In this document: positions 52,012-59,630 of the stretch, in pieces
How positions within the stretch are numbered: the stretch's first letter is position 1
Layout of the letters: each line of letters begins with the position of its first letter
NCBI GenBank assembly: GCA_017983495.1
Contig: JAGOBH010000001.1
Location: 682,001 to 746,000 of the forward strand
Source: Pyrinomonadaceae bacterium
Lineage (GTDB): Bacteria > Acidobacteriota > Blastocatellia > Pyrinomonadales > Pyrinomonadaceae
DNA length: 64,000 nt
Reading direction: 5' to 3'
Position numbers and translations under genes: made by a program
The notes under the pieces: generated by a model
What the model was told of the DNA's origin: nothing
Database searches by the model: none
Seen by the model: only the letters and a program-made list of their open reading frames with translations

Positions 52012-52074
52012 CCCCAGATGTGCACAGATTTACAGGGAACGAGCCGGATGAGCCATATCTGCGTCCATCTGCGG
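52012..52074. repeat. Intergenic inverted repeat, GCAGAT family (copy 2, degraded)
   Basis: CCCCAGATGTGCACAGAT (52012-52029) and ATCTGCGTCCATCTGCGG (52057-52074) are reverse complements at 14 of 18 positions. The units are again nine bases apart. The spacer is 27 bases. It sits between the O-methyltransferase 3' end and the upstream end of the pirin gene. Confidence 0.6.
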
Positions 52075-52089
52075 TCAATTTTCTTCGGT

Positions 52090-52716
52090 TCATTTCTTGC
52101 GCGCGATCATAAGTCCATCGCGGATCGGGAACAAGACGTTGTCAACGCGGTCGTCCGCCAGTATCTTCTTATTGTATTCGTACAGAGCCTGCGTGTTTTC
52201 GTCCATGTCGGGTTCGATGACCTTACCGCTCCAGAGAACGTTGTCGGCGATGATAAATCCGCCGCTGCGGACGCGGTCGAAGACGAGGTTGTAATAGTTG
52301 GAGTAATTGGGTTTATCAGCGTCGATAAATACCAGATCGAACATATGGGGAAGCGTCGGGATGACGTCGAGCGCATTGCCCAGATGAAATTCGATCCGGT
52401 CGCGAAACTCGGTCCTTTCGACAAATGAGCGGGCGACCGCGTTGGTGTCCTCTTGTACATCCAATGTAATTACCTTGCCCTCCGGGGCCAAACCCTCGGC
52501 AAAACATAATGCGGAATACCCGAGATACGTCCCGATCTCAAGCACCACATTGGGGCGGATCATATGCGACAACATCGACAACACGCGTCCCTGGAAAAAC
52601 CCGGAAAGCATGCTCGAATCTTCGTAGTGCTCGTAACAATGCGCCCGCAATTCCTGCAGGACCTCGCTTTCGCCGGAGGTCATCGCTTCGGCGTATTTGA
52701 TCACTTCGTCCTTCAT
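52090..52716 (-). CDS. Class I SAM-dependent O-methyltransferase (CCoAOMT-like)
   Basis: 208 residues. The SAM loop is VLEIGTYLGYSALCFAE and the acidic motif ends VITLDVQED. The metal and catechol-type sites are in FDLVFIDADKPNYSNYY and IIADNVLWSGKV, as in caffeoyl-CoA and catechol O-methyltransferases, where the two Asp and the Asn bind a divalent metal. The substrate is unknown. Start ATG 52716 overlaps the stop of the response regulator gene by four bases. Thus it belongs to the same coupled set as the AlaRS-core gene further upstream. Confidence 0.9.
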   Translation of the reverse strand: MKDEVIKYAEAMTSGESEVLQELRAHCYEHYEDSSMLSGFFQGRVLSMLSHMIRPNVVLEIGTYLGYSALCFAEGLAPEGKVITLDVQEDTNAVARSFVERTEFRDRIEFHLGNALDVIPTLPHMFDLVFIDADKPNYSNYYNLVFDRVRSGGFIIADNVLWSGKVIEPDMDENTQALYEYNKKILADDRVDNVLFPIRDGLMIARKK

Positions 52717-53333
52717 AGATCTACCCTCACGAGCCCACGCTTTATCGCCAGTGTCGCCGCCGACGTCCGGTCCGAAACGCCTATCTTGCCGAATATATTC
52801 TGCACATGGGTCTTGACCGTGTTTTCGGATATGTCGAGAGCGAACGCGATCTCCTTGTTCGACATGCCGCCGACTATCATTCGCAGAACGTTGGTCTCCA
52901 TCGCGGTCAACTCTTCGCTGCCGACGTGTTCGCTCAGTATTTCGGCAATGTCCGCCGGGATGAATTTACGACCGGCGTTGACGGTGCGGATCGCCTTTAT
53001 GAGGACGTCCGGCTCGACGTCCTTGCAAATATAGCCGGCCACGCCTTTTTTCAATGCCCGCGAAATTTCAGCATCGCCGGCGTGTTCGGCAAGGACGATG
53101 ATCTTGGCCTTTGGATCCTTGATAAAGTAATTGTCGAGGTCGTCGATCGAGCACGATTCGGGAAACCACAGGCCCAGGATCGTAACGTCGGGCGAACCCG
53201 CGGAAAACAGACGAAAGCCGTCGGCGGCATTATCGGCCTCGTCAGCGATCGTCAGATCGTCGGTCGTGCCAAGCACGGCCTTGATGCCGATCCGCGTCAG
53301 CGGCTGGTTTTCGATGAGAAGGACGTTGATCAT
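52713..53333 (-). CDS. NarL/LuxR-type response regulator with degenerate receiver
   Basis: 206 residues. The receiver-like domain (1-125) begins [21 protein letters not shown], but the acidic pair is Glu8-Asn9 rather than two Asp, and the phosphorylated residue is missing: the canonical ...VVLLDL... reads VTILGLWFP, giving Gly54. The C-terminal LuxR helix-turn-helix is intact ([28 protein letters not shown], then VKTHVQNIF). It should bind DNA but not be switched by normal phosphotransfer. No histidine kinase is adjacent. Both ends overlap neighbours by ATGA, tying it to the AlaRS-core gene and the O-methyltransferase. Confidence 0.9.
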   Translation of the reverse strand: MINVLLIENQPLTRIGIKAVLGTTDDLTIADEADNAADGFRLFSAGSPDVTILGLWFPESCSIDDLDNYFIKDPKAKIIVLAEHAGDAEISRALKKGVAGYICKDVEPDVLIKAIRTVNAGRKFIPADIAEILSEHVGSEELTAMETNVLRMIVGGMSNKEIAFALDISENTVKTHVQNIFGKIGVSDRTSAATLAIKRGLVRVDL

Positions 53334-54151
53334 TTACCCAGCGATGCCGCAAATTCCACGATCGGCCTGATCAGGTCAGTGTCGTAGTTGGTCTTGACGT
53401 GCTGCATGACGGCCGTGATCCGCTCAAGCCCCATGCCGGTGTCGACCGACGGAGCGGGGAGCGGCGTCAGCTTGAACGTCCCGTCTGCCTCTTGCGTGCG
53501 GTTGTACTGCATAAAGACGAGATTCCAGATCTCCATCGTCGTGTCGCCCTCGCCATTGACCCATTTCGGGTGGTTAAGCTCGGGGTTTTCGGGCTCGTCG
53601 CCCATGTAATAGTGGATCTCCGAGCACGGCCCGCAAGGCCCTGTGTCGCCCATCTGCCAGAAATTATCTTTGCGGCCATAGCCGAGAATGCGTTCGGGTT
53701 TTGCACCGACTGCCTGCCACAGCGCCCGAGCCTCGTCATCCGGGCCGACCTGATCGTCGCCCTCGAAGACGGAGAACCACAGCCGCGACTCGTCCAGCTT
53801 TAGCTCATTGACGAGAAAATCCCACGCGTACTCGATCGCCTCTTTTTTGAAATAGTCGCCGAACGAAAAATTGCCGAGCATCTCAAAGAAAGTGTGGTGT
53901 CTGGCCGTCTTGCCGACCTCGTCGAGGTCATTGTGCTTACCGCCCGCACGGATACATTTTTGCGACGAAACAGCCCGCGTATAATCACGCTTTTCGTTGC
54001 CCAAAAAGACGTCCTTGAACTGGTTCATGCCCGCGTTCGTAAAAAGCAGCGTCGGGTCGTCCGCCGGCAGCAGCGGCGACGAATGCACCACCTTGTGCCC
54101 GTTGCGCTCAAAATACTCAAGAAATCTCGCTCTTATCTCGTTTCCGGTCAT
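53330..54151 (-). CDS. alaS: Alanyl-tRNA synthetase catalytic core only (273 aa; normal enzyme about 870)
   Basis: The product is a clear AlaRS N-terminal core: [93 protein letters not shown] and the motif 3 element [15 protein letters not shown]. It stops at residue 273 (ending EFAASLGK), just after the class II fold. The tRNA-binding helical domain, editing domain and C-Ala domain are absent. The following DNA is an unrelated response regulator, overlapping by ATGA. It can probably make alanyl-adenylate but not charge tRNA-Ala in the usual way. Alternatives are truncation of the real alaS, a specialised paralogue, or an assembly join. recX lies upstream on the same strand, as in the common recA-recX-alaS order. 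Confidence 0.9.
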   Translation of the reverse strand: MTGNEIRARFLEYFERNGHKVVHSSPLLPADDPTLLFTNAGMNQFKDVFLGNEKRDYTRAVSSQKCIRAGGKHNDLDEVGKTARHHTFFEMLGNFSFGDYFKKEAIEYAWDFLVNELKLDESRLWFSVFEGDDQVGPDDEARALWQAVGAKPERILGYGRKDNFWQMGDTGPCGPCSEIHYYMGDEPENPELNHPKWVNGEGDTTMEIWNLVFMQYNRTQEADGTFKLTPLPAPSVDTGMGLERITAVMQHVKTNYDTDLIRPIVEFAASLGK

Positions 54152-54194
54152 AGTGAAACTTTAACACAAAGCATTTATCCGATGCATCGCCAAC

Positions 54195-54226
54195 AAAAAA
54201 GCCGGAAACGCATTCGGATTCCGGCT
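54195..54226 (-). terminator. Intrinsic terminator after msrB
   Basis: On the reverse strand AGCCGGAA (54219-54226) pairs with TTCCGGCT (54200-54207) around an 11-base loop, followed by a run of T (54195-54200). It lies 25 bases after the msrB stop. Confidence 0.82.
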
Positions 54227-54250
54227 GGCCAGTCATTGTTCGTGAAGATG

Positions 54251-54841
54251 TTATTTGGCGGCCTTAAACCGCATCGCAACGCCGTTCATGCAGTAGCGCA
54301 GCCCGGTTGGCTGCGGGCCGTCGTCGAATACGTGGCCGAGATGCGAATGGCAGCGGGCACATTCGACCTCGATCCGCTCTTCGCCGAGGCTATTGTCGAC
54401 CTTTTCTTTGACGTTCTTTTTAGAGATCGGCTCGTAAAAGCTTGGCCAGCCGGTGCCCGAATCAAATTTTGCCTTTGAGCTGAACAGGGCGAGTCCGCAG
54501 GCGTCGCAATAGAATGTGCCGTCCTTTTTCACGTCGTTGAGCGGGCTCGTGTACGGGCGTTCGGTGCCCTCTTGTCTGAGTACGTAGAACGCTGGGCCGG
54601 AAAGCTCACGCTTCCATTCGGCGTCGGTCCTGATCAGCTCCTTTCCGTCAAACTCGCCATCGGTAAGCACCAGATCACGCTCATCGGCTCCGGCTTTTTT
54701 CGTTTTGGCGGGGGTCGCTGCCGGCTCGGCCGAAATTGCATTCGGCGATGCCTCGGCCTTCGAGAATGAGCCCGTCAGGCCGCAACCGACCACCGCGACA
54801 ACGGCCGAAAGAACAAATACCGAAGCTAAAAATTTACTCAT
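54251..54841 (-). CDS. msrB: Peptide-methionine (R)-S-oxide reductase, lipoprotein form
   Basis: 196 residues. A lipoprotein signal peptide (KFLASVFVLSAVVAVVGC, Cys20) and a linker rich in Ala/Pro/Lys precede the MsrB domain (about 75-196). The zinc site has CDACG and CARCHSHLGH, and the catalytic cysteine is in GLRYCMNGVAMRF, with FDSGTGWPSFYEP as the methionine sulfoxide pocket. It repairs oxidised methionine in proteins, here on the outer face of the membrane. ATG 54841 is preferred because GGAAG precedes it and the lipobox then falls correctly; the frame extends to 54919. It matches Lgt/LspA substrates. Confidence 0.94.
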   Translation of the reverse strand: MSKFLASVFVLSAVVAVVGCGLTGSFSKAEASPNAISAEPAATPAKTKKAGADERDLVLTDGEFDGKELIRTDAEWKRELSGPAFYVLRQEGTERPYTSPLNDVKKDGTFYCDACGLALFSSKAKFDSGTGWPSFYEPISKKNVKEKVDNSLGEERIEVECARCHSHLGHVFDDGPQPTGLRYCMNGVAMRFKAAK

Positions 54842-54862
54842 AATTACTTCCTGATAATAATA

Positions 54863-54899
54863 TAGCCCCGTTCGACTAAAACACGTCGGAACGGGGCTA
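54863..54899 (-). terminator. Strong hairpin ahead of msrB, possible terminator of the fasciclin gene
   Basis: TAGCCCCGTTC (54863-54873) pairs with GAACGGGGCTA (54889-54899), and three more pairs form past a bulge. On the reverse strand it follows the fasciclin gene by about 180 bases and precedes msrB. The T-tract is weak. The rest of the gap, 54900-55080, has a shorter inverted repeat (GCTCAGTGGTC at 54967 and GACCACTGAGC at 55050) but no convincing gene. Confidence 0.45.
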
Positions 54900-55080
54900 A
54901 GTTTTGTTTCATCTTTCAAATCCGATCCGGTTTGTATAGATCCGGGGACGGCTTTTCGGATGTTGCTCAGTGGTCAAAGGACTTTCCCTGTTTGGCAGCT
55001 CGTCATACCCCTCCAGAAACTTCGGGCCGCCAAACCCTTGATAAATTGTGCCCTCGACCACTGAGCGGTGTTGCTGAACG

Positions 55081-55599
55081 TTAGTTGGGCAACACAACTG
55101 TATCGATGACGTGGATCACGCCGTTCGAACCTTTCAGGTCAACTGCGGTGATGGTCGACATGCCGCCTTTCTCATCCTTGAGCACAACATTCTTACCGTC
55201 CATCATCGCCCAGAGCTTTCCGCCCGAAACGGTGGTCAGTTCGACCTTGCCGTTGCCTTTCTTGATCGCCTTGGCAACCGCTTTCGAATCAAGGTTTCCT
55301 GCGACCACGTGGTAGGTCAAGATCTTTGCGAGCATTGCTTTGTTCTCAGGCTTGAGAAGCGTAGCAACCGTTCCTGCCGGCAGTTTGTCAAAAGCACTGT
55401 TTACCGGAGCGAACACCGTGAACGGTCCTGCACCCTGGAGCGTTCCGACCAGGTCAGCAGCCTTGACCGCTGCGACCAGCGTTGTATGGTCAGGCGAACC
55501 AACTGCGATATCAACGATCGTCTTGTCCTGTGCTGAGACAGCCGACGAACCAACAAAAATGCTAAGAGCTAAAACAACTAATCCTAAAAATGATTTCAT
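55081..55599 (-). CDS. Secreted fasciclin (FAS1) domain protein
   Basis: 172 residues: a signal peptide (SFLGLVVLALSIFVGSSAVSAQ) and one FAS1 domain. The diagnostic parts are TLVAAVKAADLVGTLQGAGPFTVFAPVNSAFDKLPAGTV (H1 region), LAKILTYHVVAGNLDSKAV (YH motif) and the end SNGVIHVIDTVVLPN (H2). Such proteins are exported adhesion or matrix-associated proteins, similar to MPB70-like ones. The start ATG has a GGGAG ribosome site upstream. The 180 bases upstream up to recX hold its promoter, with no other feature I can see. Confidence 0.93.
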   Translation of the reverse strand: MKSFLGLVVLALSIFVGSSAVSAQDKTIVDIAVGSPDHTTLVAAVKAADLVGTLQGAGPFTVFAPVNSAFDKLPAGTVATLLKPENKAMLAKILTYHVVAGNLDSKAVAKAIKKGNGKVELTTVSGGKLWAMMDGKNVVLKDEKGGMSTITAVDLKGSNGVIHVIDTVVLPN

Positions 55600-55779
55600 A
55601 ACAATAAATCTCCCTTGTTCTTTTTTGATTTCTAACTAAAGGACTTTACGTTCCCTTTGGTGAGGTTTTCGCAACTTGGGAAAATTCGGATTCAGAAAAA
55701 TTTTCTGTTGTAACCGTTTGAGTCGATGGCGGATGAGAATGGGGAGCGGTCAAAGCACGTCGAGACCAGTTTCTAACTG

Positions 55780-56331
55780 CTATTCGTCCGCGCCGTCCTG
55801 ATCAAATCGGCCTTTGCTTACCGAGGACATTTTTTCGCGGATCAGGTCAAAGCCGAAGCCCTGCCTTAGCAGATGATCGTAAAATTTCTTGGTTTCCTCG
55901 CGGGTTTCCGGCACGCCTTTTAATCGGAGGCGTTTCTTTATCGCCAGATCGATCAGGTCGGTTTCCGGAATTTTCTCGAATGCCTCGGCGATCGCGTGTT
56001 CGACGGTTTCTTTGTCGAGCTTTTTTGTCGACATCGCCTGTTGCAGGCGGCGTTTGCCCTGAGGTTTTTGGCGGAGTTTTGAGACCGCAACGTCGCGGGC
56101 GTACTGTTCGTCATCAAGGTATTTATAGTCTTTAAGCTTGTCGATGACGGCGTCGACTATCTCCGCGTCAGTCCAGAGTTTTTCGAGCAGGCGTTCACGC
56201 AGCTCACGCACGGAACGCGGTTTGGCCGCGAGCAGTTTGAAGGCGCGGTTCATCGTCCGCTCGCGTGAACGCACCGGGTCTTTTACCACACGGTCCGCGT
56301 CGTCAACCTTTTTTGTGCGTTTTCCCCACAT
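55780..56331 (-). CDS. recX: RecX, RecA regulator
   Basis: 183 residues, RecX family. Three tandem three-helix units are visible: NRAFKLLAAKPRSVRELRERLLEK, then VIDKLKDYKYLDDEQYARDVAVSKLRQKPQGKRRLQQAM, then the last unit ending FYDHLLRQGFGFDLIREKM. RecX caps or removes RecA filaments. No recA is in the window. The N-terminal 25 residues (MWGKRTKKVDDADRVVKD) are basic and probably flexible. It is divergent from truB with a 38-base gap, so both promoters must overlap or sit inside the genes. Confidence 0.9.
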   Translation of the reverse strand: MWGKRTKKVDDADRVVKDPVRSRERTMNRAFKLLAAKPRSVRELRERLLEKLWTDAEIVDAVIDKLKDYKYLDDEQYARDVAVSKLRQKPQGKRRLQQAMSTKKLDKETVEHAIAEAFEKIPETDLIDLAIKKRLRLKGVPETREETKKFYDHLLRQGFGFDLIREKMSSVSKGRFDQDGADE

Positions 56332-56369
56332 CTTGCCGCTACCTGCTAAAATTCAGTTTCGCCTAAATT

Positions 56370-57278
56370 ATGGACGGCATTCTCATTATCGACAAACCTG
56401 CGGGCATCACATCGCACGACGTGGTGTATCGCGTTCGCCGCATTCTGAAAACGAAGCGCGTCGGCCACACGGGCACGCTCGACCCTTTTGCAACCGGCGT
56501 GATGGTCGTACTCGTCGGCCAGGCGACGCGGCTCGCTCAATATCTGGACAAGGACGTCAAGGAATATGAGGCTGAGTTGACGTTCGGGTTTGAGACGGAC
56601 ACGGGCGACCGGACGGGAGAAAGAAAGGGTGAAGAGGAGAAGAGGGGAACCGCAGATCTTAAACCGGAAATGATCGACGCGGTGTTGCCGCAGTTTCGCG
56701 GTCAGATCGAGCAGACGCCGCCGATGTATTCGGCAAAAAAGATCGACGGTAAAAAGCTCTATGAGCTCGCCCGCAAAGGCGAGACTGTCGAACGGAAAGC
56801 AGTAAACGTAACAATTTCCAAACTCGAGATCACCACGCCGCTAAAGCCGATAGACGTGGGACCCGGGACTTGGAACCTGGGACTCAAGGTTCGCTGTTCC
56901 GCCGGGACGTACATTCGCACGCTCGCCGAGGACATCGGGCGGGCGGTTGGCGTCGGTGCGCATCTTGGCGAACTGCGTCGGACGGCAGCCGGAAAATTCA
57001 ACATTAACGACGCCCGTACACTCGACGAACTGCAGGCAATGGACGACCCGGCATCCGCGCTCGTCCCGATGAACACGGCGGTGTCGCACCTGCCCGAGAT
57101 CTCGCTCGCCGCGGATCGCGTTACTAAGACGCGCAACGGGCTATCGACGCGTGTTTTTGAAACTGCGTTTGCCGATGGCGACGCGGTCAGGATGGTCGAC
57201 GACGTCGGCGAACTCATCGCTATCGGCAGTTTTGTCGCGGCAGAAAATACTGTTCAGCCCAAGGTCGTTTTGGTATAG
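56370..57278 (+). CDS. truB: tRNA pseudouridine-55 synthase
   Basis: 302 residues. [23 protein letters not shown] is the TruB start, the catalytic Asp38 is in [13 protein letters not shown], and the later block [23 protein letters not shown] and [14 protein letters not shown] are standard. The enzyme makes Psi55 in the T-loop of tRNAs. Two extra stretches stand out: a charged one ([14 protein letters not shown], about residues 80-93) and a Gly/Pro/Trp one (GPGTWNLG, about 164-171), the latter from repeat-like DNA. The C-terminal PUA-like portion is present. In many bacteria truB follows rbfA; here it does not. Confidence 0.93.
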   Translation: MDGILIIDKPAGITSHDVVYRVRRILKTKRVGHTGTLDPFATGVMVVLVGQATRLAQYLDKDVKEYEAELTFGFETDTGDRTGERKGEEEKRGTADLKPEMIDAVLPQFRGQIEQTPPMYSAKKIDGKKLYELARKGETVERKAVNVTISKLEITTPLKPIDVGPGTWNLGLKVRCSAGTYIRTLAEDIGRAVGVGAHLGELRRTAAGKFNINDARTLDELQAMDDPASALVPMNTAVSHLPEISLAADRVTKTRNGLSTRVFETAFADGDAVRMVDDVGELIAIGSFVAAENTVQPKVVLV

Positions 57279-57299
57279 AATGTCCGAAGTGAGTCGCAT

Positions 57300-58307
57300 A
57301 TGAAAAAACGAAATCTGGCATTGGCGGTTGGCGGGGCGGTCGGGGCGGCGGTTGCGGTCAAATTATTGACGCGTGCCGACAGTGTTAGCTGGGACGACGT
57401 TGCCGATCAGGTGGTTCATTCGGACCACTCGCATTTTGTAAATGTCGACGATACACGCGTGCATTATCAGGAATTTGGCGACGCGTCGAAGCCGCCGATC
57501 ATCCTTATCCACGGCTACACGGCGTCTGTTTATGTCTGGAAAACGGCAGCTCCGATGCTGGCCGATGCCGGATTTCACGTCATTGCCGTTGATCTGATCG
57601 GGTTTGGGTTTTCGGAAAAACCGTCTTGGTTCGAATATTCGATCCAGGCCCAGGCACGGATGGTGTCGCGGTTCATCAATCGTCTCGGCATAGGAAAGGC
57701 GACGATCGTCGGCAGTTCGTACGGCGGTGCGGTCGCGTTAAATCTGACGCTCGATTACCCTGAAATGGTCGAAAAACTCGTGCTGGTCGACGCCGTCTGT
57801 AATGACGAACCGAAAGATTACCCGATACTGAAGCTCGCGTCCTTACGCGGCGTGGGTGAAGTGGTCACGCCGTTCCTGATCGACTCAAAGGCGTTCCTGC
57901 GGATGCGTATGCGCGGCACGCTCGCCAAGCCCAATCACTACATGATCACCGACGACCGTATCGAATCGATCCGCCGGCCGCTGTTTGCCGCCGACGGCCA
58001 TCACGCAGTCCTCGCGACATCGCGCAACTGGCACGCAAACCGGCTGGAACAGGACGCAAACCTCATCAATCAGCCGACGCTGATCATCTGGGGCGACTCA
58101 GACACCGTCATCCCGATCAAGAACGGCTACAAGCTTCACGAAGAGATCCTCAATTCCCGCTTCGTCATCCTAAAAGACTGTGGCCACGTCCCGCAGGAAG
58201 AAAAGAGCGAACTGTTTACCGAGCTTGTGACCGAGTTTTGCCATGACCGAAAGGGAAAGATCGCGGCAAAGAGCGGGGATGACGTGAAGCTCGAGCAGAT
58301 CGCGTAA
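57300..58307 (+). CDS. Membrane-anchored alpha/beta hydrolase
   Basis: 335 residues. A short N-terminal hydrophobic segment (NLALAVGGAVGAAVAVKLL) may anchor or export it. The hydrolase fold shows ILIHGYTASVYVWKTAAP (oxyanion region), the nucleophile elbow GSSYGGAVAL, an acid in IWGDSDTVIP and the catalytic His in LKDCGHVPQEEKSE. It belongs to the large 2-hydroxymuconate hydrolase/epoxide hydrolase-like group. The substrate is not predictable. The start ATG follows truB by 21 bases, so it may be co-transcribed. The C-terminus ends shortly before an aminotransferase gene. Confidence 0.88.
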   Translation: MKKRNLALAVGGAVGAAVAVKLLTRADSVSWDDVADQVVHSDHSHFVNVDDTRVHYQEFGDASKPPIILIHGYTASVYVWKTAAPMLADAGFHVIAVDLIGFGFSEKPSWFEYSIQAQARMVSRFINRLGIGKATIVGSSYGGAVALNLTLDYPEMVEKLVLVDAVCNDEPKDYPILKLASLRGVGEVVTPFLIDSKAFLRMRMRGTLAKPNHYMITDDRIESIRRPLFAADGHHAVLATSRNWHANRLEQDANLINQPTLIIWGDSDTVIPIKNGYKLHEEILNSRFVILKDCGHVPQEEKSELFTELVTEFCHDRKGKIAAKSGDDVKLEQIA

Positions 58308-58350
58308 ATGGCTTCGAAAAACCTATAAGCTCGGGCCTGAATTAATCGAA

Positions 58351-59094
58351 ATGTTAGCAAATAGTGCGTCAACACTTTACGGCCGGGGCATTTTCACTAC
58401 AATCGCTATTCGCGGTGGAGCGCCGCTATTCTGGGAAAAGCACTGGGCACGGTTGACGCGTGATTCGGCAAAGGTCGGCGTCGATATGTCGGCCCACGCC
58501 GAGGCGTTCGTATTTGGGGAACTTGCCAAGGCCATCATGGATGACGGCATCGTGGACGGACGTGCTCGGATCACTTTTCTCGACCAGCGGCCCGGAACGG
58601 TATGGCCGGGAACGGCGGTCGAGAACACCGCGATGTCGATCATCGCCGCGGGAGCACGCGGCCCGTTAAGTAAATTCAGCCTTACCGCATCGCCCTATCG
58701 AGTCAATCAATATTCGCCGCTCGCAGGTGTGAAATCGTGCAATTATCTCGAAAACATCCTTGCTCTCGAGGAGGCACGCGGACGCGGATTCGATGAGGGC
58801 ATTAGGATCAATAACGAAGGTGCGATAACAGGTGTTTGCACGGCAAACATCTATTGGCTAAAGGGCGGCGTTCTGTTTACGCCGTCGCTTTCGACGGGGT
58901 GTTTGCCGGGAACAACGCGTGAACACATTCTCGAGAATCTCGGGTGTCACGAGGTCGCCATGCCCATCGACACGCTCGCCGCGGTCGAAGCCATCTTTCT
59001 CAGCTCGGCAGGGCTCGGGGTAATTCAGGCGAGCGATCTGGATAACCGAACGTTCGAGTCGGTCGACCACCCGATACTTCACCTAGTGCCGTAA
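58351..59094 (+). CDS. Class IV aminotransferase-fold PLP enzyme (PabC/ADC lyase-like)
   Basis: 247 residues, fold type IV. The opening LYGRGIFTTIAIRGGAPLFWEKHWARL is typical. The PLP lysine is in GVKSCNYLENILALEEAR, and INNEGAITGVCTANIYWLKGG with the Glu that follows completes the cofactor site. The ending CLPGTTREHILE is also standard. Members include 4-amino-4-deoxychorismate lyase (folate), D-amino acid and branched-chain aminotransferases. Its small size and the Phe-Thr-Thr after Gly-Ile favour the PabC group, but the neighbours give no folate context. Confidence 0.82.
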   Translation: MLANSASTLYGRGIFTTIAIRGGAPLFWEKHWARLTRDSAKVGVDMSAHAEAFVFGELAKAIMDDGIVDGRARITFLDQRPGTVWPGTAVENTAMSIIAAGARGPLSKFSLTASPYRVNQYSPLAGVKSCNYLENILALEEARGRGFDEGIRINNEGAITGVCTANIYWLKGGVLFTPSLSTGCLPGTTREHILENLGCHEVAMPIDTLAAVEAIFLSSAGLGVIQASDLDNRTFESVDHPILHLVP

Positions 59095-59106
59095 GGGCGC
59101 TAAAAA

Positions 59107-59147
59107 ACACGAACGCCCGCAAACACCGTGTTCGGGAACATTCGTGT
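59107..59147. terminator. Hairpin terminator between convergent genes
   Basis: ACACGAA (59107-59113) pairs with TTCGTGT (59141-59147), with an inner CCCG/CGGG stem (59116-59119 and 59133-59136). A-rich and T-rich flanks suit both the forward aminotransferase and the reverse 75-aa gene. Confidence 0.65.
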
Positions 59148-59168
59148 ATTTCGTTTGAAAAACCGCTA

Positions 59169-59396
59169 TTAGGCTGCTGTTTCGAAAAGTGCGAGGATCT
59201 GTTTGCCCTCGTTCGAACGCGGATCGATGGTCCGTAGGTGCTTTTGCCCCTGCATTTCCCAGATCGCCGTTACCGTTCCTTCCTTTTCAACTGCCTGATA
59301 CGAAACGTCTTCCGGTTCTGCCGGCGTTTCCTCGACCGGCGCGACCGCTGTCGTTTCTTCTACCGCTTCAGCGGCCTGTACTGCTTCTTCTGACAT
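59169..59396 (-). CDS. Small acidic protein, function unknown
   Basis: 75 residues. The first half is Glu/Ala/Pro/Val-rich low-complexity sequence (EEAVQAAEAVEETTAVAPVEE), presumably disordered. The second half looks folded: VSYQAVEKEGTVTAIWEMQGQKHLRTIDPRSNEGKQILALFE. No membrane segment is seen. A start ATG at 59396 is preceded by AGGAG. The hairpin at 59107 follows the stop. I do not recognise the family. Codon usage and the folded-looking half support a real gene, not a shadow. Confidence 0.7.
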   Translation of the reverse strand: MSEEAVQAAEAVEETTAVAPVEETPAEPEDVSYQAVEKEGTVTAIWEMQGQKHLRTIDPRSNEGKQILALFETAA

Positions 59397-59489
59397 CTAA
59401 ATTACAAATCTCCTGTTTTCCTGCTGTTTCAATAATAAACTATTAATTGAATTGGAATTCTGACACATTACGCGCGATTTTGTCGAGTT

Positions 59490-59630
59490 GCCGGGAACGC
59501 AGGCGCCCTCGCCTGCAAACGCCGGTTCCTCCGGCGTGACGGCGCACTTTATATCAAACTCCTTCAAATACCACGTACATCAGCGTCCTCAGAAGGACGC
59601 TTTGCAGGCGAGGGCGCCTGCGTTCCAGTC
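59490..59630. repeat. REP-like palindromic element (copy 3, distant from the transposase)
   Basis: The left half is almost identical to copy 1 (GCCGGGAACGCAGGCGCCCT, then CGCCTGC, ACGCCGG, CCGGCGT). The right half matches the ends of copy 2 (GCGTCC, then GGACGCTTTGCAGGCGAGGG, CGCCTGCGTTCCAGTCA). The two halves are inverted relative to each other. The last bases form the TGA stop of the neighbouring reverse gene. It lies 28 kb from the RAYT gene. Confidence 0.85.

Noticed and set aside
54909..55097. 62-codon reverse frame between fasciclin and msrB
   Set aside because: It overlaps an inverted repeat (GCTCAGTGGTC/GACCACTGAGC), has no ribosome site and no recognisable sequence; probably non-coding.
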